Shown piece by piece: positions 17,571 to 25,717 of a DNA stretch of 64,000 nt; position 1 is the stretch's first letter; each line of letters begins with the position of its first letter. This DNA is from Trinickia terrae (GTDB taxonomy: Bacteria; Pseudomonadota; Gammaproteobacteria; Burkholderiales; Burkholderiaceae). Under the pieces are notes generated by a model. It was not told where the DNA came from, searched no databases, and saw only the letters and a list, made by a program, of their open reading frames with translations. The stretch lies in assembly GCF_005144415.1 (NCBI RefSeq), contig NZ_SWJE01000008.1:62001-126000 (forward strand). The letters are read 5' to 3'. The position numbers and the translations under genes were made by a program.

Positions 17571-18704
17571 CTAGCCCTGGGAATTCGCAGTTCCGGCATT
17601 TCGGCAGTAGCGCCCACGCCGCCGCGCCGATGATGTCTCCACGCTCTCGACAACCTCGCGCCACCACCGCTCGCCGCGATGCGGAGCGGCCAGGTCCAGG
17701 CGCTCGCCCATGCGCGGCGTCGAAAGCGCGATGCCGCGCGCGGCGGCGAGACCCGTCACCCGTTCGAACGGCTCCTGCCAGCGATGCATGGCCAGATCGA
17801 ACGTGCCGTTGTGAATCGGCACGAGCCAATCGCCCCGCAGATCGACATGCGCCTGCACGGTGTGCTCGGGCTGCATGTGGACGTAGGGCCATTGCGCGTC
17901 GTAGGCGCCGGTTTCGAGCAGCGTCACGTCGAACGGGCCGAGGCGCTCGCCGATGGTCTTGAAGCCGTCGAAGTAGCCGGTGTCGCCGCTGAAGAACACG
18001 CGCAAATCGCCGTCGACGATCACCCACGATGCCCACAGCGTGCTGTTGCCGTCGAACAGGCTGCGCCCGGAAAAATGCTGCGAGGGCGTTGCCGTGAACG
18101 ACAACCCGTCGATCTGCGTGCCTTGCCACCAGTCGAACTGGCGCACCTTCGCGGCATCGACGCCCCATTCGATCAGCCGGTCGCCGACGCCCAGCGGCGT
18201 CAGGAACACGCCCGCCGTTTCGGCGAGGGCGAGCACCGTGTCGCGATCGAGATGGTCGTAGTGGTCGTGGGACAGGATCACGCCGCGCAGCGGCGGCAGG
18301 TCGGCGAGCGCGATGGGCGGGGCATGGAAGCGCTTCGGGCCGACGCGCCGGAACGGCGAGGCGCGTTCGGCGAACACCGGATCGGTCAGCCAGAACTGGC
18401 CGCGCAGCTTGAGCAGCATGGTCGAATGCCCCAGGCGGTACAGGCTGCGGTCTGGCGCGGCGTCGAGCTGCTCGCGGGTGAGCGCGTCGATGGGCAGCGC
18501 GCCTGCCGGAGCGGTGCCGCGCGGCTTGTTGAACAGTACGTTCCAGGCGATCCGCAAGGTCTTGCCGAAGCTCTCGGCCGGACGCGGCGCGACGTTGCGA
18601 AAGCGTTCGCCGTCGTGCTGCGGCGACGAGCCGGACAGCTCGCGTCCGCGTTTCGCGGCGGTGAGACCCAGAACACGGCTGATGGAATCGGGGAGCGATG
18701 GCAT
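17571..18704 (-). CDS. MBL-fold metallohydrolase (RomA/NAPE-PLD-like)
   Basis: A 377-residue metallo-beta-lactamase-fold hydrolase. The zinc motif HxHxDH is seen as SHDHYDHLD (residues 145-153), with further ligands in FFSGDTGYFDGF and VPIHNGTFDLAMH. The sequence resembles the outer-membrane-associated RomA / NAPE-phospholipase-D-like group, usually 330-380 residues. No signal peptide is evident. The ATG at 18704 is chosen because the upstream ATG (18731) lies inside the operator-like palindrome. Divergent from the tetR gene, which likely represses it. The last 20 residues, rich in Arg and Ser, extend beyond the fold. Confidence 0.88.
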   Translation of the reverse strand: MPSLPDSISRVLGLTAAKRGRELSGSSPQHDGERFRNVAPRPAESFGKTLRIAWNVLFNKPRGTAPAGALPIDALTREQLDAAPDRSLYRLGHSTMLLKLRGQFWLTDPVFAERASPFRRVGPKRFHAPPIALADLPPLRGVILSHDHYDHLDRDTVLALAETAGVFLTPLGVGDRLIEWGVDAAKVRQFDWWQGTQIDGLSFTATPSQHFSGRSLFDGNSTLWASWVIVDGDLRVFFSGDTGYFDGFKTIGERLGPFDVTLLETGAYDAQWPYVHMQPEHTVQAHVDLRGDWLVPIHNGTFDLAMHRWQEPFERVTGLAAARGIALSTPRMGERLDLAAPHRGERWWREVVESVETSSARRRGRYCRNAGTANSQG

Positions 18705-18726
18705 AGGACGGAATCGAGATGAAAAG

Positions 18727-18776
18727 TACACCGAGCAGTGTAGTTTGTTTCTCGAGAAAGTAAACTGCCGGGTGTA
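18727..18776. promoter_or_regulatory. Large inverted repeat between MBL-hydrolase and tetR genes
   Basis: TACACC...CAGT at the left and ACTG...GGTGTA at the right surround the central palindrome TTTCTCGAGAAA (18748-18759). The arms are offset by a 4-nt insertion on the left. It spans the whole divergent promoter, 22 bp from the MBL start and 11 bp from the tetR start. Likely the operator of the adjacent TetR protein. Confidence 0.7.
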
Positions 18777-18787
18777 AAATTTTGCGA

Positions 18788-19402
18788 ATGGAAACGAGCA
18801 CCATCCCTCAACGCCTGACCGATCGCAAGCGCGTCGCCATTGTCGATGCGGCTATCGAGGAATTCCTCGCGGCCGGGTTCGACGCGACCAGCATGGACCG
18901 CATCGCTGCCCGCGCGAATGTCTCCAAGCGCACGGTCTACAACCATTTTCCCGGCAAGGAAGCGCTGTTCGCCGCAATCCTGACGCAGCTTTGGGACGCC
19001 TGCCAAACGGGCAATGCACCCCTCTATCGCGCCGACGAACCGTTGCGCGCGCAACTGCTCGAACTGCTGATGCGCAAGCTGCGGTTCTTGAACGACGAAG
19101 CGTTTCTCGCGCTTGCGCGTGTCGCGATCTCGACGGGCATTCGTTCACCGGAACGGGCGCGCGAGATGGCGGCGCGGCTGGGCGAGCGCGAGGAGGACTT
19201 GACGGTGTGGATACGCGCGGCGGCGGCCGACAAGCGTCTCACGACATCGGACCCGGTGTTCGCCGCGCTGCAGTTGCAAGGGATCGTGAAGGCGTTTGCC
19301 TTCTGGCCGCAGGTGACGATGGGGCAGCCTCCGCTTAGCAAGAGCGAGCAGAAGAAAGTGGCCGAGGCTGCCGCGGATATGTTTCTGGCGCGATATGCGT
19401 GA
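18788..19402 (+). CDS. TetR/AcrR family transcriptional regulator
   Basis: A 204-residue regulator. The N-terminal helix-turn-helix is VAIVDAAIEEFLAAGFDATS followed by MDRIAARANVSKRTVYNHFP (about residues 15-60), with the canonical YNHFPGKEALF. The C-terminal helical domain probably senses a small hydrophobic ligand and ends QKKVAEAAADMFLARY, as in the AefR-like C-terminal group. The ATG at 18788 begins the protein. It is divergent from the MBL-fold hydrolase across a palindromic operator, so autoregulation and repression of that gene are expected. Confidence 0.93.
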   Translation: METSTIPQRLTDRKRVAIVDAAIEEFLAAGFDATSMDRIAARANVSKRTVYNHFPGKEALFAAILTQLWDACQTGNAPLYRADEPLRAQLLELLMRKLRFLNDEAFLALARVAISTGIRSPERAREMAARLGEREEDLTVWIRAAAADKRLTTSDPVFAALQLQGIVKAFAFWPQVTMGQPPLSKSEQKKVAEAAADMFLARYA

Positions 19403-19426
19403 GCGGCCTGCGGCCGCGACGCGCGC

Positions 19427-20461
19427 TCAGTAACTCGCCACTTCGATCACCGCATCTGCAAACGCCTTGGGCGCTTCCTGCGGCAGATTGTGGCCGATTC
19501 CACCGCTGATGGTCCGGTGCGCGTATTTGCCGGAGAACTTCTTCGCATACGCTTGCGGCTCGGGATGAGGCGCGCCGTTCGCGTCGCCTTCGAGGGTGAT
19601 CGTCGGCACGGCGATCACCGGTGCTGCGGCGAGACGCTTTTCCAGCGCGTCGTATTGCGGTTCTCCATCCGCCAGGCCCAGCCGCCAGCGGTAGTTGTGG
19701 ATCACGACCGCAACGTGGTCCGGGTTCTGGAAAGCCGCCGCCGATCTCTCGAAGGTCGCATCGTCGAAGTTCCATTTCGGCGACGCGAGCTGCCAGATGA
19801 GCTTCGCGAAGTCGTGCCGGTTGGCTTCATAGCCGAGCTTGCCGCGCTCGGTCGCGAAGTAGAACTGATACCACCACGCGAACTCCGCCTTCGGCGGCAG
19901 GGGCGCCTGGTTGCCCGCCTGGCTGCCGATCAGGTAGCCGCTCACCGAGACCAGCGCCTTGCAGCGCTCCGGCCACAGCGCCGCGATGATATTGGCCGTG
20001 CGCGCGCCCCAGTCGAAAGCGCCGAAGATCGCCTGCTGGATCTTCAGCGCATCCATCAGCGCGATGATGTCGACGGCGACGACCGACTGCTGGCCGTTGC
20101 GGGCCATATCGCTCGAAAGAAACCGCGTCGTTCCGTAGCCGCGCAGGTACGGAACGATCACGCGATAGCCCGCCGATGCGAGCCGGGGCGCGACGTCGAC
20201 GAAGCTGTGGATGTCATAAGGCCAGCCATGCAGCAGGATCACGACGGGGCCGTTGCTCGGGCCGGCTTCGGCATAGCCGACGTTCAGCAGGCCGGCATCG
20301 ATCTGCTTGATCTCCGCGAAGGATGCATTCGACGTTGTTGCGTTCGAGCCTTAAGCGGACTGCGCGTGCGCGAGTCGGCTCAAGAGCAGCTCCATTGAGC
20401 CGAGGCCGACGGCCGCCGTTCCAAGAAAGCGCCGCCGGCGGGGATTGATCTCGTTCGGCAT
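19427..20461 (-). pseudogene. Tat-exported alpha/beta hydrolase interrupted by an in-frame stop
   Basis: Read through one frame from the ATG at 20461 (AGGAG ribosome site) the product would be a 344-residue exported alpha/beta hydrolase. Codons 1-36 encode a twin-arginine signal (RRRRFLGTAAVGLGS ... LAHAQSA). Codon 37 is TAA (20353-20351). The frame then continues uninterrupted with SNATTSNASFAEIKQIDAG, LLNVGYAEAGPSNGP, VVILLHGWPYD and GAFDWGAR, where Asp occupies the nucleophile-elbow site, as in epoxide hydrolase/dehalogenase relatives, and ends with ISGGIGHNLPQEAP holding the catalytic His. As it stands only the signal, or a cytoplasmic product from an internal start near 20242, can be made. 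A sequencing error is possible. Confidence 0.8.
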
Positions 20462-20551
20462 CGTTGAATCTCCTCTTCAGGTTTCAAGATGTCATTGGAC
20501 CGCGCGAACGTATCGCGCTTGTGTCGGCTACTCCGTGGCGCTGCAATGTTT

Positions 20552-20587
20552 TGTATCCGGGTCGGGGCCGGATACATTGGGATACAA
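20552..20587. promoter_or_regulatory. TGTATCCGG inverted repeat upstream of the hydrolase
   Basis: TGTATCCGG (20552-20560) and CCGGATACA (20568-20576) are perfect 9-bp arms around a 7-nt spacer, and a third half-site GGGATACAA follows at 20579-20587. It lies about 90 bp upstream of the hydrolase start and next to the end of the GST gene, so it may be an operator for the hydrolase. Confidence 0.55.
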
Positions 20588-20588
20588 A

Positions 20589-21242
20589 TCACACCCAAGG
20601 CTGCACGAGTCCTTCGGTCTTCATCGCCCGCATGACAGCCGGCCGCGCCAGCACGCGTTGCAGATATTCTCCAAGCAGTGCGCGCTCGCGCGCCGGCTTC
20701 GACATGCCCCGCGTCCATCGGCACAGCATCAGCGCGTACGGATCCAGCACCGTGTATTGTCCGCCGAGCAGCCAAGGGCCCTCGGTCGATTGCAGCTGGC
20801 TTTCCAATTGATCCAGCAAGACGGAGATCTTCGTCTCGGCATGCGCCTTGACCTGTGCCGCGCCGGAAACGTTGCCTTCATCCACCCACCGTTCCGGATA
20901 GAAGTAGGCGATCAACGCACTCTGGAGTGTATTGCCAAGCCACATGAGCCATTTGTAGAACTCGGCGCGCGCGGGCGTTCCCAATGAAGGGGCAAGGCCG
21001 TGCTCCGGATGCGTGTCCGCAAGATGCAGGCAAATGGCGGCGGTCTCGTACAGCACCAAATCGCCATCGATCAGTACCGGAATGAGTCCGTTCGGATTGA
21101 GCTTGAGATAGTTCGGGGATTTGTGCTGGTTTCCTGTTCGGTCCACCAGCGCCAACTCGAACGGCTTACCTATTTCTTCGAGCAGGATATGAGGCGCCAT
21201 GCTCGCGTTACTGGGGTAGTAAAAGAGCTTTTTCGTTGTCAT
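20589..21242 (-). CDS. Glutathione S-transferase family protein
   Basis: A 217-residue cytosolic-type glutathione S-transferase. The thioredoxin-fold domain has KLFYYPSNASMAPHILLEEI (residues 5-24), where Ser/Asn near residues 11-14 would activate glutathione, then NPNGLIPVLIDGDLVLYETA with the cis-Pro and the ETAAI gamma-glutamyl contact. The all-helical domain contains LLGGQYTVLDPYALMLCRW, the N-capping box. The start at 21242 gives the normal family length; the open frame extends far upstream without domain content. Likely detoxifies electrophiles. Single gene between the split hydrolase and the MerB-like operon. Confidence 0.93.
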   Translation of the reverse strand: MTTKKLFYYPSNASMAPHILLEEIGKPFELALVDRTGNQHKSPNYLKLNPNGLIPVLIDGDLVLYETAAICLHLADTHPEHGLAPSLGTPARAEFYKWLMWLGNTLQSALIAYFYPERWVDEGNVSGAAQVKAHAETKISVLLDQLESQLQSTEGPWLLGGQYTVLDPYALMLCRWTRGMSKPARERALLGEYLQRVLARPAVMRAMKTEGLVQPWV

Positions 21243-21361
21243 CTTGCTGAGCGTTGCTGGTGTTCGTGCACGCGTTTGAGGGAGGGAGGGTTCAGTGCGG
21301 CGAGGCCCGCCGCCATCCGCGGTAGCCAATTTGCCGTCGCGTATTGTCGCCGAAGCGGGCG

Positions 21362-22057
21362 CTAATAGCGTTCTGTCGACGTGTCCAGCTGCCAAAAATC
21401 GCTCGACAAGCCAGTCGCTCGAAATATCTCCATGGCTTGAGAGGGCGTCCATTTCTCCCAATCTGGGCCAGCATGGTGCGAGTACCAGCGCGTTGCCAAT
21501 TCCGCCAATTGTGCAATCGGCATGATTTCGCCTCGCGGCAGCTGATGCCGTTTCGTCCATTCCGTAATGTCGTCGGGGGATCGAAATGGAAGCAGGCGAG
21601 AGCAGAAATAGTGGACGTTATCCCAGGCCTTGCGAGGCGGCTCCGGGAAATGGACGAAAAGATTCGTCTCCGTCGGGACGCCGTCCACGACATTCACCTG
21701 GACCGGTTCCGCCTCCCCTCCCAGCCGCGCATGCACGGTCAGCCTGCCCTTCACGAGCGCGGCGATACCGAGGGCGCACCACATGCACGGCGCCCACCAT
21801 CCTGTCTTGCCGGCCTGCACCCACGTATGGGTAGGCGAAGTCGAGAACGGATGCATCACCCACACCTCGGGCCGGCCCGGATGCAGCACGACGCCATGAG
21901 ACGCCTGGAGGCGCAGGAGTCCACGCTCCACGTCGTCGACGCTTGCCGTTAGTTTTTGCGCCAGCTGTTCGTTGGTTGGAGCGTGACCTTCGTTCATGAA
22001 TGTCACGATGACATGGTGGTGCAAAAGGGAGTCGAACGGTTTCAGGTCCTGGGTCAT
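21362..22057 (-). CDS. MerB-like (alkylmercury lyase family) protein lacking the catalytic Asp
   Basis: A 231-residue protein resembling organomercurial lyase. An N-terminal winged-helix-like domain (NEQLAQKLTASVDDVERGLL) precedes the MerB core: WWAPCMWCALGIAAL (residues 87-101) and HYFCSRLLPF (149-158). By eye Cys94 and Cys152 align with the two mercury-binding cysteines of MerB, but the proton-donating Asp99 of MerB is replaced by Gly97. Mercury-carbon cleavage is therefore doubtful. No mer genes accompany it. Its ATG overlaps the stop of the PLP dehydratase gene (22054-22057), so the two proteins are made together. Confidence 0.8.
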   Translation of the reverse strand: MTQDLKPFDSLLHHHVIVTFMNEGHAPTNEQLAQKLTASVDDVERGLLRLQASHGVVLHPGRPEVWVMHPFSTSPTHTWVQAGKTGWWAPCMWCALGIAALVKGRLTVHARLGGEAEPVQVNVVDGVPTETNLFVHFPEPPRKAWDNVHYFCSRLLPFRSPDDITEWTKRHQLPRGEIMPIAQLAELATRWYSHHAGPDWEKWTPSQAMEIFRATGLSSDFWQLDTSTERY

Positions 22058-23079
22058 GGCGGCAATCCCTCCGAGAGGATCGAAGCGAAGATGTCGAGAT
22101 CGATGCTCCCGCCGCTTAGCACCGCGACTACGCGCTGTCCGGCAAAGAACGGGTGGCTGGCGGCCGCGAACGCCGCTGCACCGGCGCCTTCGACCATGAG
22201 GTGATTGTGCTTCGCCAACTGACGAACAGACTGAGCCGTTGCCGCGAGAGACGAAACGACCACGCCGTCCACCATCGCATCGAGGAAGGGCCAATTGGAA
22301 TCTAGCACCGTTGAGACGCCGATGCTCGTGACGAAGGAATTCGGATCAACCGGCACTTCGACCGGACCTCCCGCCGACATCGCCGAGAACAACGGTGTCG
22401 CCGCTTCGGTCTCGCACGCGTAGACTCGCGCGCGAGAGCGCCACAACGAGCACGCGAGAGCGATGCCCGTCACGAGTCCGCCTCCCCCGAACGGCACCAG
22501 GATCGCGTCGACATCCGCTTGGTCTTCGACGATCTCCTGCCCGATGGTTGCATTGCCAACGATGACGTCGCGGCCCGAGCACGGGTGAACGAACGTTCCG
22601 CTTTCGTCCGCAGGGGGACGGCCGCACAGGATGGCCCACCACGTGTCGAGATCGGTTTCGATAACTTGAGCGCCCAATTCCCGAAGTGCCGCAACCTTGC
22701 TTTTCGCGGCGGCCGGTGTGACGTACACCCTCACGTCGACCTTGCGCGCCCGTGCGGAATGCGCCAACCCGAGAGCGAAATTTCCGGTGCTTGCCGTGTA
22801 GACGCCCTTTGCGAGTTGCTCCGGCGAGAGGTTGGAGATCGCGTTCAGCGCGCAGCGTATCTTGAACGAACCGCGCGGCTGCAAGTTCTCCGGTTTGAGC
22901 AGTATCGAACGATCGCCGGATTGCACCTCGCAGGATAGAAGCGGTGTGTGGACAATTTCCTTTCCGAGCGCGCGTGATGCGTGCTCGATTGCCTCACGCG
23001 TAACGTCTGACAGATAGTCCGCTCCGGTTCCCCGGCAAACCAGCGCTTTACGAGGATGATGCAGGATGTCCGGCAACAT
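22054..23079 (-). CDS. Threonine/serine dehydratase-like PLP enzyme
   Basis: A 341-residue fold-type II PLP enzyme. Motifs: the PLP lysine in RGSFKIRCALNA (Lys73), YTASTGNFALGLAHSAR, the glycine-rich phosphate loop VPFGGGGLVTGIA, and the C-terminal VAVLSGGSID with the Ser that contacts the pyridine nitrogen. This matches catabolic threonine/serine dehydratases and hydroxyaspartate dehydratases. There is no C-terminal ACT domain, so no allosteric control. Translationally coupled to the MerB-like gene, an unusual partner. The exact substrate is open. Confidence 0.9.
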   Translation of the reverse strand: MLPDILHHPRKALVCRGTGADYLSDVTREAIEHASRALGKEIVHTPLLSCEVQSGDRSILLKPENLQPRGSFKIRCALNAISNLSPEQLAKGVYTASTGNFALGLAHSARARKVDVRVYVTPAAAKSKVAALRELGAQVIETDLDTWWAILCGRPPADESGTFVHPCSGRDVIVGNATIGQEIVEDQADVDAILVPFGGGGLVTGIALACSLWRSRARVYACETEAATPLFSAMSAGGPVEVPVDPNSFVTSIGVSTVLDSNWPFLDAMVDGVVVSSLAATAQSVRQLAKHNHLMVEGAGAAAFAAASHPFFAGQRVVAVLSGGSIDLDIFASILSEGLPP

Positions 23080-23126
23080 GATCCGGCCTCGGCTCGATCA
23101 GCGGCATGACCAGCTTGCCGTTGCAC

Positions 23127-23411
23127 CTACTTGAGCGACGCTTGATAAGCCGCCAGCGCTGCGCCCAGTTCCTCGTCGTTCAACGCGGGGGTCGTGGTGA
23201 ACGAAAGCAGATCGCCCCATTGAATCAGCCACGCGGCGAGTCCGTTTGCGTCCGCCGCTTCGGCGATCGCGACGCCGCCGATCTCGCCGATCGCGTGCCA
23301 GCGCCCCAGCAGCGTGACATTTTCGGGCGGAAGTCCGCCGGTTTTCATGAAGCGCTCAATTGCCGACAGTTGTATCGACGGCTGCCCTTTCCATTGAACA
23401 ATGAACTTCAT
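23127..23411 (-). CDS. DUF3303 family small protein
   Basis: A 94-residue protein starting MKFIVQWKGQPS, with GLPPENVTLLGRWHAIGEIGGVAIAEA and a C-terminal GDLLSFTTTPALNDEELGAAL, as in the DUF3303 family of small alpha/beta proteins. The start at 23411 follows GGAGGTGCGAC. The function is unknown. It lies 47 bp upstream of the dehydratase gene on the same strand and may be co-transcribed with it. Confidence 0.85.
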   Translation of the reverse strand: MKFIVQWKGQPSIQLSAIERFMKTGGLPPENVTLLGRWHAIGEIGGVAIAEAADANGLAAWLIQWGDLLSFTTTPALNDEELGAALAAYQASLK

Positions 23412-23437
23412 GTCGCACCTCCACACGATCGCAGATA

Positions 23438-23460
23438 GAGCGCCAGACCATCAGGCGCTC
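23438..23460. terminator. 7-bp perfect hairpin between the transglycosylase and DUF3303 genes
   Basis: GAGCGCC (23438-23444) and GGCGCTC (23454-23460) form a perfect stem with a 9-nt loop. It lies downstream of the transglycosylase gene and upstream of the DUF3303 ribosome site. No T-tract follows on the minus strand, so it is only a weak terminator or leader hairpin candidate. Confidence 0.4.
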
Positions 23461-23556
23461 AAATCATCTTAGGCGAGCGTGTTCCTTGGCATCGGCCAGA
23501 ATTCAGCCTTTGCAAGGCATCCGTCATGTCATCTCTGCTGCTCGGCCGGAATATGG

Positions 23557-24309
23557 TCAGGTCGCCAAGCCCGATTGCTGCGCAGCCTGCATCACTTTCG
23601 TCACGTAGGTCGGGTCACCGGTGCCGGCGGGCGTCGAGTTCAGGTTGTTGAGGTCGACGCCGTTCGGGCCGGAGTTGTACGCGCGCAGCGCGGCCTCCAT
23701 GTTGCCGCCGAACTGGGACGAGAGCGACTTCATATATTTCGCGCCAGCCATGATGTTGTCGGCCGGGTTCGACATGTCGCCGCCGCCGTATTGCTGGAAC
23801 TCGTTGGGGCCGAGCTGCATCAGGCCGCCGCCAGGCGTGTTCGCGATGCCCTTGGACTCCTGCCAGATCTGGCCCGCGAGGATGCCGGGAGGAACGCCGG
23901 TGGCTTGCGAGGCCGCCGCGATCTGATCCTTGTACTGGCTCGCAACTTGTGAGGGCGTCATGTCGCCGCCGGAGGACGGTTGCATCGTTGTTCCAGAGGT
24001 CGAATCCGCCGAGGGCGTGCCCGTGCTCGGAGTGCCTGCGCTCGGAGTGCCTGTGCTCGGGGTGCCTGTGCTCGGCGTGCTCGCGGCCGGACTCGGCGCG
24101 CCCCCGCCACCGCCCCCGCCGCTGACCGGGCTACCGCCTCCGCCTGATCCAGGGTCGTTCGAACTTTGCTTCATTTGACTCAAAATCTGCTGCAACTCTT
24201 CGAGAATGGTCTCGATAAGCTGCTGAAATTGACTGTTGTTCGTGCTGCCTGTTCCGCCAAGTTCGGTCATATTGGGCGATGTGAGCCCCGAAACCGCCGT
24301 CGTGGACAT
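23557..24309 (-). CDS. Glycine-rich lytic transglycosylase without signal peptide (possible secreted effector)
   Basis: A 250-residue protein. The C-terminal half is a transglycosylase SLT domain: IAAASQATGVPPGILAGQIW, catalytic glutamate in QESKG (Glu151), GGGLMQLGPNEF, ADNIMAGAKYMKSL and MEAALRAYNSG. It should cleave peptidoglycan glycan strands. The N-terminal half has no Sec or Tat signal. It is Ser/Thr/Asn rich, has a Gln/Leu-rich amphipathic helix (about residues 27-47), a poly-Gly block (about 55-70) and four STGTP-type repeats. This composition recalls harpin-like and type III-associated transglycosylases. The start at 24309 follows GGAGAAGAAAC. Single gene. Confidence 0.85.
   Translation of the reverse strand: MSTTAVSGLTSPNMTELGGTGSTNNSQFQQLIETILEELQQILSQMKQSSNDPGSGGGGSPVSGGGGGGGAPSPAASTPSTGTPSTGTPSAGTPSTGTPSADSTSGTTMQPSSGGDMTPSQVASQYKDQIAAASQATGVPPGILAGQIWQESKGIANTPGGGLMQLGPNEFQQYGGGDMSNPADNIMAGAKYMKSLSSQFGGNMEAALRAYNSGPNGVDLNNLNSTPAGTGDPTYVTKVMQAAQQSGLAT
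24023..24082. repeat. Four tandem copies of a 15-bp repeat inside the transglycosylase gene
   Basis: Units GTGCTCGGAGTGCCT, GCGCTCGGAGTGCCT, GTGCTCGGGGTGCCT and GTGCTCGGCGTGCTC lie head to tail and keep the reading frame. On the minus strand they encode STGTP/SAGTP linker units, so copy number can vary without a frameshift. Confidence 0.9.
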
Positions 24310-24457
24310 GTTTCTTCTCCGTGTCAGGATAACGTTCGTGTCGAGCAAACTTCAAAATCGGTCACAGCACGACTGACTATATTTCGGAGCGGCGAGGCGG
24401 GCGGGGGCGATACGAAGATTTCGGCGGATTGGCGAAGCGGTCAGATGCGGTCGGCGA

Positions 24458-25624
24458 TCATCGCGTCGTCCGGCGCCAGTCGTAGTCCCGTAGCGCGTTT
24501 GCCAGTTTGCCGGCCGGCCACGCTTCGTCCAGCGCCCGGCGCACGATCGCCTGCTGGCTTTGGGGCGCAAGTCCACCCAGCGGCGGGTCGCGGTCGAGGT
24601 TGGTCGGGAACGGATACCCCTCGGCGCATGACGCGATGACCGCATCGATCTCGGCTGTGCTCATCCGGTGGGCGGCACGGGCTTCGCGCAAGACGGGATA
24701 CACCGCCTCGCACATCCGCCGGCGGTCGAGCGTTTCCATGGCCCGTCCGTACGCCGACGAAATCTGCAGCAGGTTGGCCATGCGCTGGACGTCCGCCGTG
24801 CGATTGGCCCCTGCGGCATGGAACAGCGCCGGGTTGAAGAACAGTGCGTCGCCCTTCATCAGCGGCAACTGCACGAAGTGCGCTTCGAAATACTCGCGGA
24901 AATCCGCGCGCCGCCAGGCGAGGTAGCCCTCGGCGTAACGTTGCGAATACGGCAGCAGCTTGGTCGGCCCGCTCTCGACGGGCATGTCGCTGTGAGCGAC
25001 GGCGCCTTGCAGGGTCAGGAAGGCGGACATCCGATGCACGTGCGCCGGATAGCGCTCCGCTTCTTCGACTGTCTGGAAGCCGAGGTGGTAGTCGCGATGC
25101 GCTTGCTGCGCTTCGCCGCCGGGCCTGACGACATTGACCTGCGACGTCATCTGGTAACACGGGCCGAGCCAGGCGTGTGCCGCGGCTGCCAGCATCGGAT
25201 TGGCGAAGTAGCGGGCGAATACTGCCGGAGCTTGCAGGCAGAGTTTTTCTTGCGCGTTCCAGATGCGGTCGTTCGCGCCTGCCTTTGCGAAGTGATCGCC
25301 TCCGCTCGCGCCGGCAGCGCGTTCGCTGCGAATGATGGATTCGAACACGGCGGTGGTTTCATCGACCGGTTCGACGTCGGCAAAGGCTCGTTGGAGCACC
25401 AGCACGCCCGCGCCGTCGCAAAGCACGCTTGCCCATTCCGCTTGAAGCGCAGCACGGCGCGCAGTGTCGTTCACGATGTCGCCAAGCTCGCGGCAGTCGT
25501 ACAGGGGAATTCGCTGCTGAACGTCCGCCGCAAATCGCAGGGGCGTCCCGGCATCGCATTCCACCCATTTCGAAAACGCATCCAGCGAGCAATCGCGCTC
25601 GGTGTACCAGTTCCCGGTCGTCAT
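24458..25624 (-). CDS. Phytanoyl-CoA dioxygenase (PhyH) family oxygenase
   Basis: A 388-residue Fe(II)/2-oxoglutarate-dependent oxygenase-like protein. The double-stranded beta-helix core shows the iron-binding HxD in QQAHRDYHLGF and the distal histidine in LFFNPALFHAAGANRT, with ESGPTKLLPYSQR between them, as in PhyH proteins. It should hydroxylate an unknown small molecule. The ATG at 25624 follows GGAGAGAGAC; an in-frame TTG four codons upstream is rejected. Divergent from a LacI-family regulator 93 bp away, which probably controls it in response to a sugar-like ligand. Confidence 0.88.
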   Translation of the reverse strand: MTTGNWYTERDCSLDAFSKWVECDAGTPLRFAADVQQRIPLYDCRELGDIVNDTARRAALQAEWASVLCDGAGVLVLQRAFADVEPVDETTAVFESIIRSERAAGASGGDHFAKAGANDRIWNAQEKLCLQAPAVFARYFANPMLAAAAHAWLGPCYQMTSQVNVVRPGGEAQQAHRDYHLGFQTVEEAERYPAHVHRMSAFLTLQGAVAHSDMPVESGPTKLLPYSQRYAEGYLAWRRADFREYFEAHFVQLPLMKGDALFFNPALFHAAGANRTADVQRMANLLQISSAYGRAMETLDRRRMCEAVYPVLREARAAHRMSTAEIDAVIASCAEGYPFPTNLDRDPPLGGLAPQSQQAIVRRALDEAWPAGKLANALRDYDWRRTTR

Positions 25625-25717
25625 GTCTCTCTCCAATTTCGATCAAGCATAGCGCCTGGGAGCGAAGACGAACTATCATGAAACCATCAAAAACACATCA
25701 ATACCGAGGCGTTGAAA

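Noticed and set aside
21362-22057. Mercury resistance locus
   Set aside because: Catalytic Asp is missing and there is no merR, merT, merP or merA nearby.
24023-24082. Tandem repeats considered as a CRISPR array
   Set aside because: Units are contiguous 15-mers without spacers and keep the reading frame of a protein linker.
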